64,000 bases of DNA from Rudaea cellulosilytica DSM 22992. GTDB lineage: Bacteria; Pseudomonadota; Gammaproteobacteria; Xanthomonadales; Rhodanobacteraceae. Both the position numbers and the translations under genes were made by a program. Positions 9,737-18,176 of the stretch are shown here, piece after piece. Where the stretch lies: the NCBI RefSeq assembly GCF_000378125.1, contig NZ_KB899241.1:719652-783651 (forward strand). The letters run 5' to 3'. The notes beneath the pieces were generated by a model. The model was given only the letters and a program-made list of their open reading frames with translations. It made no database searches and was not told the origin of the DNA. How positions within the stretch are numbered: the stretch's first letter is position 1; every line of letters begins with the position of its first letter.

Positions 9737-11209
9737 ATGAAAAACCAGCATGCATTGCTGCTCCTTCTGGCTTCAGTACTTGGCTTGCCAGTTGCGGTTG
9801 CAGCCGACACGCAAGCTCCCGAGGTGAAATGGCCCGACACGCAGGCAGCAAGATTGGCCAAAGGCTGGCTCGATGTTTGTCAAACGCCAACATTCGAACG
9901 GCAGAAAACCTGGACGGTGGCGAATGCGTCAGCCGAAGTCGTCAAGCAATTCGACTGGATCGCACGCAACCCCGTAGCGATGTGCGCCGGCAACGGCGGA
10001 TTTCGCGCCGTCGAAATCGACAAGTCCGAAGCGAAAGCGATCACGGTGCTGATGGTCGGACGCCAGTCCGGTCTTTGGCAACGGATGGAATTCGTCGCGG
10101 ACGACGCGGGCAAACTCGATCGCGTGGGTCTGTGGTTCGCCATGCCGCCGGAAGCCGCCTTGCCGAAAAACCTCGACGATGCGATGTTCGCCGCAGAAGT
10201 GAAGAAGTTTGCTGCGCAAGAAGCTCGACTCGGACTTTTCTCCGGCATCATCAGCGTTGCGCGCGGCACGCAGATCATCGCCCGCGCCAGCGGTGGCTAT
10301 GCGAATCGCGAGAAGAAAACCCCGATCACGGGCTCAACGCAATTCACCCTGGGCTCGATGGGCAAGATGTTCACCGCGGCAGCGATAGGCCAGCTTGTCG
10401 ATCAACACAAACTATCGTTCGACGACACGGTCGGAAAAATCTTTCCCGACTATCCGAACAAGACTGTGCGCGACAAGGTTGCCGTGCGTATGCTGCTCTC
10501 GCACACCGCCGGCATGGGCGACTTTCTCGGCAAGCGCACACCGGCGATGATGAAGAACGGCGTGAAGACCGCGACGGAAGTCTTGCCACTGTTCGACAAG
10601 GACGAACCGCAATTCGCGCCGGGCACGAGTTGGGCGTACAGCAATGCAGGTCTTGTGCTCGCCGGCGCTATCGTCGAGAAGGTATCGGGTGAAGATTATC
10701 CGGACTATCTGCGCAAGCATATTTTGGCCGTTGCGGGCATGTCGAACAGCGACCCCAACAATATTCCGCGCAAGCGCGCGCAGCTCGTAACGCCTTACAC
10801 CAAGATGAGTGAAAAAGGTCCGACAGCGGACTGGCACGAAGCCGAACCCGACGTCGGCATGCCCGCAGGCGGCGCGATTTCCACCGCCGACGATTTGATC
10901 CGTTTTGCCGATGCGTTGCGCAACGGAAAGCTTGTGAGTCCAGCGGTGTTCGCACAAATGACCCAACCCTACCGCGCCGGCGGAGACTATGGCCTGGCAA
11001 TGCAAATTGACGGTGTTTACGGCCGCACGGTCGTCGGTCACGGCGGCAACTATGCGGGGGTGAGCACGCGTTTGGGTCTCGTACTCGGCACGCCGTATAC
11101 CATCGTGGTTCTCGCCAACCAGGATCTGCTCTCCAACACAATCATAGCTTTGAATGTCGAAGCGATGACGGCGAAAAAGGCGAAGACGGAAGCCTCGGCC
11201 AAACCCTGA
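9737..11209 (+). CDS. Secreted class C beta-lactamase-like serine hydrolase
   Basis: 490-residue exported protein with a clear Sec signal (cleavage near AVAA, residue 23). A unique N-terminal region (about 25-150) precedes the beta-lactamase/DD-peptidase fold. The catalytic set is visible: S207-MGK (SxxK), Y301-SN (YxN) and H435-GG. The family includes AmpC, D-aminopeptidases, carboxylesterases and EstB-type enzymes; HGG instead of KTG is common in the esterase/peptidase members, so I would not call it a resistance beta-lactamase. An AAGGAG ribosome site sits 7 bp before the ATG. GC and codon bias look lower than in the neighbours, hinting at later acquisition. Confidence 0.88.
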   Translation: MKNQHALLLLLASVLGLPVAVAADTQAPEVKWPDTQAARLAKGWLDVCQTPTFERQKTWTVANASAEVVKQFDWIARNPVAMCAGNGGFRAVEIDKSEAKAITVLMVGRQSGLWQRMEFVADDAGKLDRVGLWFAMPPEAALPKNLDDAMFAAEVKKFAAQEARLGLFSGIISVARGTQIIARASGGYANREKKTPITGSTQFTLGSMGKMFTAAAIGQLVDQHKLSFDDTVGKIFPDYPNKTVRDKVAVRMLLSHTAGMGDFLGKRTPAMMKNGVKTATEVLPLFDKDEPQFAPGTSWAYSNAGLVLAGAIVEKVSGEDYPDYLRKHILAVAGMSNSDPNNIPRKRAQLVTPYTKMSEKGPTADWHEAEPDVGMPAGGAISTADDLIRFADALRNGKLVSPAVFAQMTQPYRAGGDYGLAMQIDGVYGRTVVGHGGNYAGVSTRLGLVLGTPYTIVVLANQDLLSNTIIALNVEAMTAKKAKTEASAKP

Positions 11210-11215
11210 CAGGTG

Positions 11216-12334
11216 CTAGTCCAGCCGCTTGCGCGTGCGCAGCACCGCGATCGTCAGCGTCACGACGCAGAATATGGCGAGCGCGGCCAGTTCCGGCCAC
11301 AGTTCGGCGAGGTGCGCGCCGCGCAGCATGATGCCGCGGATCAGGCGGATGAAATGCGTCATCGGGAAGATTTCCGCGAGCCACTGCGCCGGGCGTGGCA
11401 TGCCCGCGTACGGGAACATGAAGCCCGAGAGCAGGATTTGCGGCAGGAAGGTGAAGAAGGCGAGCTGCATCGACTGGAACTGGGTTTTCGCCAGCGTGGA
11501 AATGAATACGCCGAGCGACAGCGAAGCGACGATGAAGGCGAGCGCCGCGCCATAGACGTCGAGCAGCGAGCCGCGGATCGGCACATGGAAGATCGCAACG
11601 CCGAGCAGCAGCACGACAGTGACCTGGAGCAGGCCGATGCCGACGAACGGCAGCACTTTGCCGAGGGTGAGCTCGAACGGCGACACCGGTGTGGCGATGA
11701 GAAATTCGAGGTTGCCGCGCTCGCGCTCGCGCACGATCGCCATCGCGGTGAACAGCACCATCGTCATCGTCAGGATCACGCCGATCAGGCCGGGCACGGT
11801 GTTGACCGGTGCGAGTCGCGCTGGGTTGTAGAAGTTCACGATCTCGACGTTCTTCGTCGGTGTCGCCACGGCCGGATCGAGCAGTTTCTGCAGCGGCAGC
11901 AAGGCGAGCTGCGCCGCGGCCTGCTGCACGACCTGGTCGGAACCGTCGACGACGATCTGCAGCGGCGGCCGCGGCCACGGTTGGGTATCGGAGTTCTGTC
12001 CGGCGAGACGACGCTCGAAGTCGGGGGGGATCACGAGCGCGGCGCTGATCTTGCCGGCGCGGATCAAATCATCGAGTTCCTGAGGCGTCTTCAGCCGGTA
12101 GCGGAAATCCATCACGCCGGTCTGGGCCAGCGCGGCGACGACTTCGCGCGCGTGCGCCGTCTGCGCCTGGTCGAGTACGGCCGCGGGCAACTGGCGGATG
12201 TCGAGGTTGATCGCGTAGCCGAACAGCAGCAGCTGCATCGTCGGGATGCCGACGATCATCGCGAACGTGAGCCGGTCGCGGCGCAGCTGGCGCAGCTCCT
12301 TGAGCACGATCGAAAAGAGGCGGCGCAGGTTCAC
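11216..12334 (-). CDS. ABC-2 type transporter permease (YbhS/YbhR-like)
   Basis: 372-residue permease with the ABC-2 layout: one helix near 20-42 (LTFAMIVGIPTMQLLLFGYAI), a periplasmic domain of about 140 residues, then five helices. The conserved MVLFTAMAIVRERERGNLE coupling segment is present. Its ATG overlaps the stop of the ATPase gene upstream by 4 bp. With the ATPase, the lipoprotein adaptor and the TetR gene it forms a four-gene operon like E. coli cecR-ybhGFSR but with only one permease, so the pump is probably a homodimer. Confidence 0.92.
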   Translation of the reverse strand: MNLRRLFSIVLKELRQLRRDRLTFAMIVGIPTMQLLLFGYAINLDIRQLPAAVLDQAQTAHAREVVAALAQTGVMDFRYRLKTPQELDDLIRAGKISAALVIPPDFERRLAGQNSDTQPWPRPPLQIVVDGSDQVVQQAAAQLALLPLQKLLDPAVATPTKNVEIVNFYNPARLAPVNTVPGLIGVILTMTMVLFTAMAIVRERERGNLEFLIATPVSPFELTLGKVLPFVGIGLLQVTVVLLLGVAIFHVPIRGSLLDVYGAALAFIVASLSLGVFISTLAKTQFQSMQLAFFTFLPQILLSGFMFPYAGMPRPAQWLAEIFPMTHFIRLIRGIMLRGAHLAELWPELAALAIFCVVTLTIAVLRTRKRLD

Positions 12335-13290
12335 GTCACGGCCTCGCGCTTCGGCTTCTGCGTGGCGACGACGAAGACGTCTTCAAGGTTGGCCTCGACC
12401 GGCTCGATGCGTGCGTCGATACCTTGCTGGCGAAGTTTCGCCGCGATCGTCACGCGTGCGTCGCCGCCGTCGCGCACGAGCACGCGCAGGTGCGCGCCGA
12501 TCTGCGCCATCGACACGATCGTGGCGTCGCCCTCGAGCGCCTGCTGCGCGCGCCGCGGCACGTCGCATTCGACCAGCAGCGCCTGCCCCGGCAGCGCGGC
12601 GCAGAGTTCGCGCGGGCTGCCATCGGCGACGAGCCGACCGTGGTCGAGGATGGCAAGGCGATGGCAGCGCTCGGCCTCGTCCATGTAGTGGGTGGAGACG
12701 AGAATCGTCGTGCCGGCGTCGGCGAGCGCGAACAGCGAATCCCAGAACTCGCGCCGCGACTGCGGATCCACCGCCGAAGTCGGCTCGTCGAGCAGCAGCA
12801 GTTCGGGCTTGTGCAGCACCGCCGCGGCGAGCGCGAGACGCTGCTTCTGTCCGCCCGACATCGTGCCGGCGAGCTGGTCGCGTTGCTGCGTCAGCCAGTA
12901 AGTCTCAAGCAATTCCTCGATGCGCTTTCTTGCATCGCCACGCGAAAACTCGTGCACGGCGGCGACGAAGTCGAGGTTTTCGTAAACGGTGAGGTCGTCG
13001 TAGAGCGAGAATTTCTGCGTCATGTAGCCGATGCGCCGCTTGAGCACCTCGGCATCGCGCGGAATCGTGCAGTCGAGCACGCTGATGTCGCCGCTGGTCG
13101 GCAAGAGCAGGCCGCAGAGCATGCGGATCGTCGTCGACTTGCCCGAGCCGTTGGGCCCGAGGAAGCCGTATACCTGTGCGCGCGCGACGGTGAGATCGAC
13201 GTGATCGACCGCGACGAGCTCGCCGAATTTCTTCGTCAAGCCCCGTGCGACGATGGCGTTGCCGTTTCGCTCGGCGATGACAGCACTCAT
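12331..13290 (-). CDS. ABC transporter ATP-binding protein (drug-export type)
   Basis: 319-residue ATPase energising the adjacent permease. Walker A is GPNGSGKST (about 45-53), the signature is MSGGQKQRLALA, Walker B is LLLLDEPTS, and the H-loop is in VSTHYMDEAERC. A C-terminal extension of about 90 residues (ending near LEDVFVVAT) is typical of DrrA/YbhF-like exporters. E. coli YbhF has two ATPase cassettes; this protein has one. It starts 9 bp after the adaptor gene. Confidence 0.95.
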   Translation of the reverse strand: MSAVIAERNGNAIVARGLTKKFGELVAVDHVDLTVARAQVYGFLGPNGSGKSTTIRMLCGLLLPTSGDISVLDCTIPRDAEVLKRRIGYMTQKFSLYDDLTVYENLDFVAAVHEFSRGDARKRIEELLETYWLTQQRDQLAGTMSGGQKQRLALAAAVLHKPELLLLDEPTSAVDPQSRREFWDSLFALADAGTTILVSTHYMDEAERCHRLAILDHGRLVADGSPRELCAALPGQALLVECDVPRRAQQALEGDATIVSMAQIGAHLRVLVRDGGDARVTIAAKLRQQGIDARIEPVEANLEDVFVVATQKPKREAVT

Positions 13291-13299
13291 GGCGTTCGC

Positions 13300-14277
13300 T
13301 CAGTGCTTGGGGTCTGACGCGAGTGCCGCGCGGCAGGGAATTCCCGCCGGCAGATCCTTGGTCTTGTCCGATGCATCTAGCGCCAGTTCGGCGCGCCACG
13401 CGAGCCGACTCGCATCGTCGCCGCTCAATGCATAGTACGGCGTAAACGTCGGCTCGCTGGCGATGCGCAGCGCGGTCGCATCGAACGCTGCGGCAGCACC
13501 GTCGATGCTGACTTTGAAGCGCGCGCCTTGCTTGAGGCTCGTGCGCAGCGTCTCAGGCACGTAGACGCGCGCGTAGGGTGCGTCGCCGACGAGCAGGCTG
13601 ATCACGCTCGCGCCTTGAGCGGGCCGATCACCAAGCTTGTACGGCAGCGAATCGACCCGGCCCGCGCGCGTCGCGTGCACGCTGAGGCGCGACAACGTGA
13701 CCTGCAACTGCGCGAGTTGCGCCTGGGCCTGCGCGAGCGCGGCTTCGCCCTGATTGATGTCCTCGATGCGCGTGCCGTGCAGCAGTTCGTCGAGGTTCGC
13801 GCGTGCGGAGTTCACATCCGCATTGGCCTGGCGCAACGCCGCGTCGGCATTGTCGAGATCGGCCTGGCTGTTGAGCCCGCGTTTGCGGATCTCGGCTGCG
13901 CGATCGCGAGCGAGCTTTGCGTTGACCGCGGCCGCCTGCGCACGCGCAAGCGCTGCACGCGAAGCATCGATCGTTTCGATGCGCGCGCCGTGACGCAGCT
14001 CATCGAGTGCGGCAGTGAGGCGCGTGACGTCCGCCTGCGCCGCATCGACCTGCGCCTGGGTGCGGCGCGGATCGAGAACGAGCAACAGCTGGTCGGCGGC
14101 GACGTGATCGCCTTCCTTGACGAGAATCTGGGTGATCGGCTCGGACACCTCGGCGGGCATCGCGATGCGGTCCCATTCGAGCGTGCCGAGCAGCGTGCCG
14201 GGATCGTTTTCGCGCGCGCAGCCGGCAACGGAAAGCAAGGCGAGGGCGATGAATAGGCTAGCGCTTCGGTTTCGCAT
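13300..14277 (-). CDS. HlyD-family adaptor lipoprotein (YbhG-like)
   Basis: 325-residue membrane-fusion protein. The N-terminus has a hydrophobic core and a good lipobox, SVAGC, with Cys near 20, so it is probably lipid-anchored; E. coli YbhG is instead anchored through its signal/TM segment. A biotinyl-lipoyl segment (PITQILVKEGDHVAADQ) precedes long coiled-coil arms (about 75-190) with repeated ALDELRHGARIE/ANLDELLHGTRIE hairpin motifs, then the second lipoyl half and a beta barrel. The gene overlaps the tetR stop by 20 bp. Confidence 0.92.
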   Translation of the reverse strand: MRNRSASLFIALALLSVAGCARENDPGTLLGTLEWDRIAMPAEVSEPITQILVKEGDHVAADQLLLVLDPRRTQAQVDAAQADVTRLTAALDELRHGARIETIDASRAALARAQAAAVNAKLARDRAAEIRKRGLNSQADLDNADAALRQANADVNSARANLDELLHGTRIEDINQGEAALAQAQAQLAQLQVTLSRLSVHATRAGRVDSLPYKLGDRPAQGASVISLLVGDAPYARVYVPETLRTSLKQGARFKVSIDGAAAAFDATALRIASEPTFTPYYALSGDDASRLAWRAELALDASDKTKDLPAGIPCRAALASDPKH

Positions 14278-15082
14278 GGATCGGCTCCAGTACGCTGTCG
14301 ATGACGGTCAGGGTGTGCGCGATCAGCGCCTCGTCAATGCCGTCGTGAAAGGAGGGCTGCTGCGCGGCCATGGTCTTGGCCCAGCTGCGCATGGTCTGCG
14401 CCTTATCCGCGGCGACACCGTCGAGCATCGCCGCCGCCATGCCACGCCACACGGGCAGCGCGGCGAACGGAAACACGACGAGGCTGATCAGCGACAAGCC
14501 GAGCAGCAGCGGATGCAGGTCGCTGCGGATTTCGCCGCGGCGCTGTGCGGCGGTGATCTGGTACAGCGCTTTCGGCGCGATCGTCGCCATGAACTGCGCT
14601 TGCACCTGCGCGCGCAGCGCACCGCCCTCGCTGAGCACCTCGCGCGCCATCAGCCGCGGCATCCACGGATTGGCCGCGATATTGCGCATGTGCGTTTCGA
14701 GGAAGCGGCGCAGCGTGGCGCGCGGACTCGGCAAAGGCTCGCGCAGCGGCGCTACCGACACGGCGATGAACGGCGCGATGCGTTCGTCGAGCAGGGTCTG
14801 CACGAGCGTGTCCTTACTCGCGAAGTAATAGTGCAGCAACGCCGGCGTGACCTGCGCGCGGCGCGCAACTTCGCGCAGCGGCGTCGCCGCAATGCCGCGC
14901 TCGCCGAACAGCGCGACCGCGGCATCGAGCAGGCGTACGCGTTGGTCGAGGCCCGCTGCGGCGCTGGGCCGTCCGGGACCACGCGGCGCGGCAGCAACCG
15001 CTTTCGGCGTGCGCGGCCGCGTTGCCTTCGCGTTGCCAGCTGCCGCTGGCCGATTCGGTTTTGCGGATTTTCTGTCAGCCAT
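14258..15082 (-). CDS. TetR-family regulator of the ABC efflux operon (CecR-like)
   Basis: 274-residue one-component repressor. The ATG at 15082 follows a -10 box directly. A basic, Ala-rich tail of about 45 residues precedes the TetR helix-turn-helix (LLDAAVALFGERGIAATPLREVARRAQV...YYFASKDTLVQ), then an all-helical ligand domain ending near SVLEPIHAKPKR. It is the first gene of the operon with hlyD, ATPase and permease, mirroring E. coli cecR(ybiH)-ybhG-ybhF-ybhS-ybhR. A 7-4-7 palindrome sits inside its own promoter, so autorepression is expected. Inducer unknown. Confidence 0.9.
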   Translation of the reverse strand: MADRKSAKPNRPAAAGNAKATRPRTPKAVAAAPRGPGRPSAAAGLDQRVRLLDAAVALFGERGIAATPLREVARRAQVTPALLHYYFASKDTLVQTLLDERIAPFIAVSVAPLREPLPSPRATLRRFLETHMRNIAANPWMPRLMAREVLSEGGALRAQVQAQFMATIAPKALYQITAAQRRGEIRSDLHPLLLGLSLISLVVFPFAALPVWRGMAAAMLDGVAADKAQTMRSWAKTMAAQQPSFHDGIDEALIAHTLTVIDSVLEPIHAKPKR

Positions 15083-15089
15083 GGCAGAA

Positions 15090-15118
15090 ATAATAATTAA
15101 GCGATTAATTAATTTCAA
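15090..15118 (-). promoter_or_regulatory. Leaderless tetR promoter with embedded operator
   Basis: Read on the minus strand: -35 TTGAAA (15118-15113), a 17-bp spacer, -10 TATTAT (15095-15090), then only seven bases before the ATG at 15082. Transcription should therefore begin at or within a base or two of the start codon. The spacer holds a perfect palindrome TAATTAA-GCGA-TTAATTA (15094-15111), very AT-rich against the local background. Its placement between -35 and -10 is classic for TetR autorepression. Confidence 0.75.
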
Positions 15119-15156
15119 CCGCGACACCGGCGCCTGGGCGAAGCGCGACGGCCGCT

Positions 15157-16089
15157 TCAGCGGCGATCGGCCGCCCTGGCCTTGCGCCCCGTCTCCGGCA
15201 TCGCGGTGGACAGATAGGCGGCGACGAAGTCGACGAACGCGCGCACCTTGGCCGGCACGAAGCGCGCGCTCGGGTAGACGGCATAGACGTCGCGCGCCGC
15301 GGTCGACCAGCCCGGCAGCACGCGCTCGAGACTGCCGCGGCGCAGGTCGTCGGCGGCGAGCACCTCGGCGACGAGCAGGATGCCGACACCGCCGCGGCAG
15401 GCGGCGAGCAGCGCGAGCGCGTTGTTCGAGCGCAGCGGCCCGTCCGCATCGTGGCTGGCACGCGCATCGCCGCGCACGAGTTCCCAGCGCCCCGGCGGAA
15501 ACGTGCCGCCGACGTGGATGAGACATTCGTGCGCGGCGAGCTGCTGCGGCCGCCGCGGCCTGCCATGGCGCGCGAGGTAGTCGGGGCTGGCAACGAGCAC
15601 CTGCCGGTTCGGTGCGAGGCGCCGTGCGATCAGCTGCGAATCGGCGAGCTCACCGATGCGCAGGGCGAGATCGAAGCCTTCCTCGACCAGGTCGACGAAG
15701 CGGTTGGACAAATCCAGGTCGAGCCGCAGCTGCGGATGCGCGCCGAGGAAACGATCGAGCACGGGCGCGATATGGGTCAGGCCGAAGCCGCTCGGCAGGC
15801 TGACGCGCAGCGTACCGGTCAGCGTCGAGCCGAGGTCGCGCACCGCGGCATCGGCGCCGTCGAACTCGCCGAGCAGGGTCTCGCAGCGCTGGAAGTAGGT
15901 GCGCCCGGCCTCGGTCGGCGCGACGCTGCGCGTGGTCCGCTGCAGCAGGCGCACGCCGAGCCGCTTCTCGAGCGCAGCGACCGCGCGGCTGACCGCGGAG
16001 ACATGCCAGTCAAGTTCGCGCGCCGCAGCGGCAAAGCTGCGTCGGCGCGCGACCTCGACGAATGCCACGATTTCAGTGAAGCGATCCAT
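15157..16089 (-). CDS. LysR-family transcriptional regulator
   Basis: 310-residue LysR regulator. The N-terminal winged HTH (MDRFTEIVAFVEVARRRSFA...) fits the family, followed by a two-lobed effector domain (TLRVSLPSGFGLTHIAPVL, LDLSNRFVDLVEEGFDLALRIG). These sequences resemble the CrgA/DsdC-like group often adjacent to efflux or oxidoreductase genes. It is divergent from the DMT transporter gene; the 96-bp gap probably holds its binding site and both promoters. Confidence 0.93.
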   Translation of the reverse strand: MDRFTEIVAFVEVARRRSFAAAARELDWHVSAVSRAVAALEKRLGVRLLQRTTRSVAPTEAGRTYFQRCETLLGEFDGADAAVRDLGSTLTGTLRVSLPSGFGLTHIAPVLDRFLGAHPQLRLDLDLSNRFVDLVEEGFDLALRIGELADSQLIARRLAPNRQVLVASPDYLARHGRPRRPQQLAAHECLIHVGGTFPPGRWELVRGDARASHDADGPLRSNNALALLAACRGGVGILLVAEVLAADDLRRGSLERVLPGWSTAARDVYAVYPSARFVPAKVRAFVDFVAAYLSTAMPETGRKARAADRR

Positions 16090-16185
16090 TGTTGCTGATC
16101 TCGCAATAGTTCATTGCATTCCAGCCAGTTTATCGCAAATTGACCCGCGCCTATGCTGTGCGCAACGCTAGACTGGAGTGTCGTG

Positions 16186-17103
16186 ATGAAACTCGAAACG
16201 CCACCGCTGATTGTTCCATCCACGCCGCGACTGGCGCCGCCGGCCGCCGCGCTCGGTGCTGCTTTCGTACTGCTCTGGTGCACGGGCTACCCGGCGGCGA
16301 AGCTCGCACTCGCGCACGCGGCCCCTCTGACCCTGCTCGTGCTGCGCTTCGGCAGCGCCGCCATATTGCTCGCCCTGCTGGCGGTGTTCGCAGGCGTGTC
16401 GTGGCCGCGTGGCCGCACGGCGCTGCACAGCGTGGTGACCGGCGCGTTGTCGCTGGCGTTGCAGTTCGGCGCGCTGTACGTGGCCGTCGCGCTCGGCGTC
16501 AACGTCGGCATCGCCGCGCTCGTGATCGGCATGACCCCGATCGCGACCGCGCTGATCTCGCGTGCGCTCGGCGAAGCGCTGTCGTCGCGCCAATGGCTCG
16601 GTTTCGCATTCGGTGCCGCCGGCGTGGTGCTCGCGGTCGCCGATCGCATCGGCACGAACGACGCACCCTGGTTTGCCTACCTTCTGCTATTGCTCGGTCT
16701 CGCCGGCATCGGCGCGGGCACGGTGTACCAGAAGCGCTTCGCTGTCGACGTCGATCCGCGCGCGGGGCTCGCGATCCAGCAGGCCAGTGCGACCCTGCTG
16801 CTTCTGCCGTTCGCGTTGCACGAAGGTTTCCGCTTCGACGCCTCGCCGGCATTCTTAGGCAGCTTGGGCTGGCTCGTCGTGGTCAATTCGCTGGCCGCGT
16901 TCGCGCTGATGTTTGTGTTGCTGCGGCGTGGCGCGGCGAGCCGTGTCGCCGCGCTGTTCTTCCTCATGCCGCCGGTGACGGCGATCATGAACTATTTCGT
17001 GCTCGGCGACGCGCTGACCGTCGCCAAGATGGCCGGCTTCGCGTTAGCCACGTTCGGCGTCTGGCTGGCGACGCGCGAACCCGCTACGCTAGGCGCGTCC
17101 TGA
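16186..17103 (+). CDS. EamA/DMT-family transporter
   Basis: Ten-helix inner-membrane exporter, 305 residues, with two EamA repeats (about 15-145 and 155-290). I prefer the ATG at 16186 (MKLETPPL), which has a CTGGAG ribosome site at 16173-16178, over the ATG at 16153. Motifs include LLWCTGYPAAKLAL in helix 1 and GAGTVYQKRF at the start of the second half. Substrate unknown; metabolite or amino-acid export is usual. The divergent LysR gene is a plausible regulator. The 3' end overlaps the converging phzF-like gene by 20 bp. Confidence 0.9.
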   Translation: MKLETPPLIVPSTPRLAPPAAALGAAFVLLWCTGYPAAKLALAHAAPLTLLVLRFGSAAILLALLAVFAGVSWPRGRTALHSVVTGALSLALQFGALYVAVALGVNVGIAALVIGMTPIATALISRALGEALSSRQWLGFAFGAAGVVLAVADRIGTNDAPWFAYLLLLLGLAGIGAGTVYQKRFAVDVDPRAGLAIQQASATLLLLPFALHEGFRFDASPAFLGSLGWLVVVNSLAAFALMFVLLRRGAASRVAALFFLMPPVTAIMNYFVLGDALTVAKMAGFALATFGVWLATREPATLGAS

Positions 17104-17998
17104 GTACGCCGTCGATGATCGTATGCGAGCGGCCACCGACCCAGACGATCGCATCGCCATCGGCATGTGCATTGATACGCACGTCGATCGTCGCATCATG
17201 GCCCATCTCGCGCCCCTGGCTGACACGATAGCCGCGCGCCAGCGCGCCCAGCGGTTCGCGTTGCGCGATATAAGCCGCGATCAGGCCGTTGGCCGCGCCC
17301 GATGCCGGGTCCTCGACGATGCCGACACCGGCAGGAAACGCACGCACGACGACTTGATAGCCGTTCTTCGCATCTGCTGCGCGCGCGAACGCACATAGCC
17401 CAAGACTGTCGCCCGCGCGCGCGAGCGCAAGGATCGCCGCGTGATCGGGTTGCCACGCGCGCAACGAGGCTTCGTCGGCGAACTCGGCCACCCACCAGCG
17501 TCTGCCTCCCTCGACGAACGCCGGCGGCAACACGCCGAGCCGTGTCTCGCCAAGCACGACACGCAGCAGCGCATCGTCCGTGCCGCTGCGCAGCACACGC
17601 GCCGCCGGTGCCTGGACGTATAGCCGTCTGGACACCCCTTCGCCTTCGACCCGGATCGGCAACAGGCCGGCACCGCATTCCTGGATCAATCCGTCGTCGC
17701 GCGGCACGACGCGACCGATTTCGAGCGCGGCATGCGCACTGCCTATGGTCGGATGGCCTGCAAACGGGATCTCCTTGTTCGGCGTGAAGATGCGCAGCCG
17801 ATAGCTCGCGCGCGCATCGGTCGGCGCAAGCACGAAGGTCGTCTCGACGAGATTGGTCCATGCGGCGAAGCGTTGCATGTCGGCATCGCTCCACGCCTCC
17901 GCGCCGAAGACGACGCCGAGCGGATTGCCGCCGCCGGCGCGTTCGGCGAACACATCGATTTGCAGGTAACGCAGCGCGGTCGGATTGGGATCGTTCAT
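17084..17998 (-). CDS. PhzF-family isomerase/epimerase
   Basis: 304-residue protein with the diaminopimelate-epimerase-like double fold. Visible hallmarks are the GGGNPLGVV start, NLVETTFVL with the catalytic Glu near 52, FAGHPTIGSAHA, and EDPASGAAN near the second active-site loop. No other phenazine genes are near, so the true substrate is unknown; most such proteins are not involved in phenazine synthesis. It converges with the DMT transporter gene and overlaps it by 20 bp. Confidence 0.9.
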   Translation of the reverse strand: MNDPNPTALRYLQIDVFAERAGGGNPLGVVFGAEAWSDADMQRFAAWTNLVETTFVLAPTDARASYRLRIFTPNKEIPFAGHPTIGSAHAALEIGRVVPRDDGLIQECGAGLLPIRVEGEGVSRRLYVQAPAARVLRSGTDDALLRVVLGETRLGVLPPAFVEGGRRWWVAEFADEASLRAWQPDHAAILALARAGDSLGLCAFARAADAKNGYQVVVRAFPAGVGIVEDPASGAANGLIAAYIAQREPLGALARGYRVSQGREMGHDATIDVRINAHADGDAIVWVGGRSHTIIDGVLRTRLA

Positions 17999-18016
17999 GT
18001 CCTTCGATCAGTTTTC

Positions 18017-18176
18017 AGGGCGCCTCGAAAAACCATAGCGAGCGAAGAGCCGATCCTGGATAAGATCGGGCGCGTCGCCGCAGCGCAGGAACCGGAGTGT
18101 ACGTAGAAGTACATGAGGATTCCGCGCACCGCCGGCGCGCAAATTATCGAGCACAGTAGGCTTTTCGAGGCGTCCT
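18017..18176. mobile_element. 160-bp MITE/REP-like element with 18-bp terminal inverted repeats
   Basis: The ends AGGGCGCCTCGAAAAACC (18017-18034) and its inverted partner (18159-18176) match at 16 of 18 positions. The interior holds no gene but has smaller inverted repeats, such as TGTAC-GTAGAA-GTACA near 18098-18113 inside a GGAACC...GGATTCC arm. The right end reaches the stop codon of ubiA. The compact, gene-free structure suggests a miniature inverted-repeat element mobilised in trans, or a REP-like repeat. Only one copy is evident in this window. Confidence 0.5.

Noticed and set aside
9737-11209. Antibiotic-resistance beta-lactamase
   Set aside because: The SxxK and YxN motifs fit, but HGG replaces KTG and the N-terminal region is unusual, which points to the esterase/peptidase branch.
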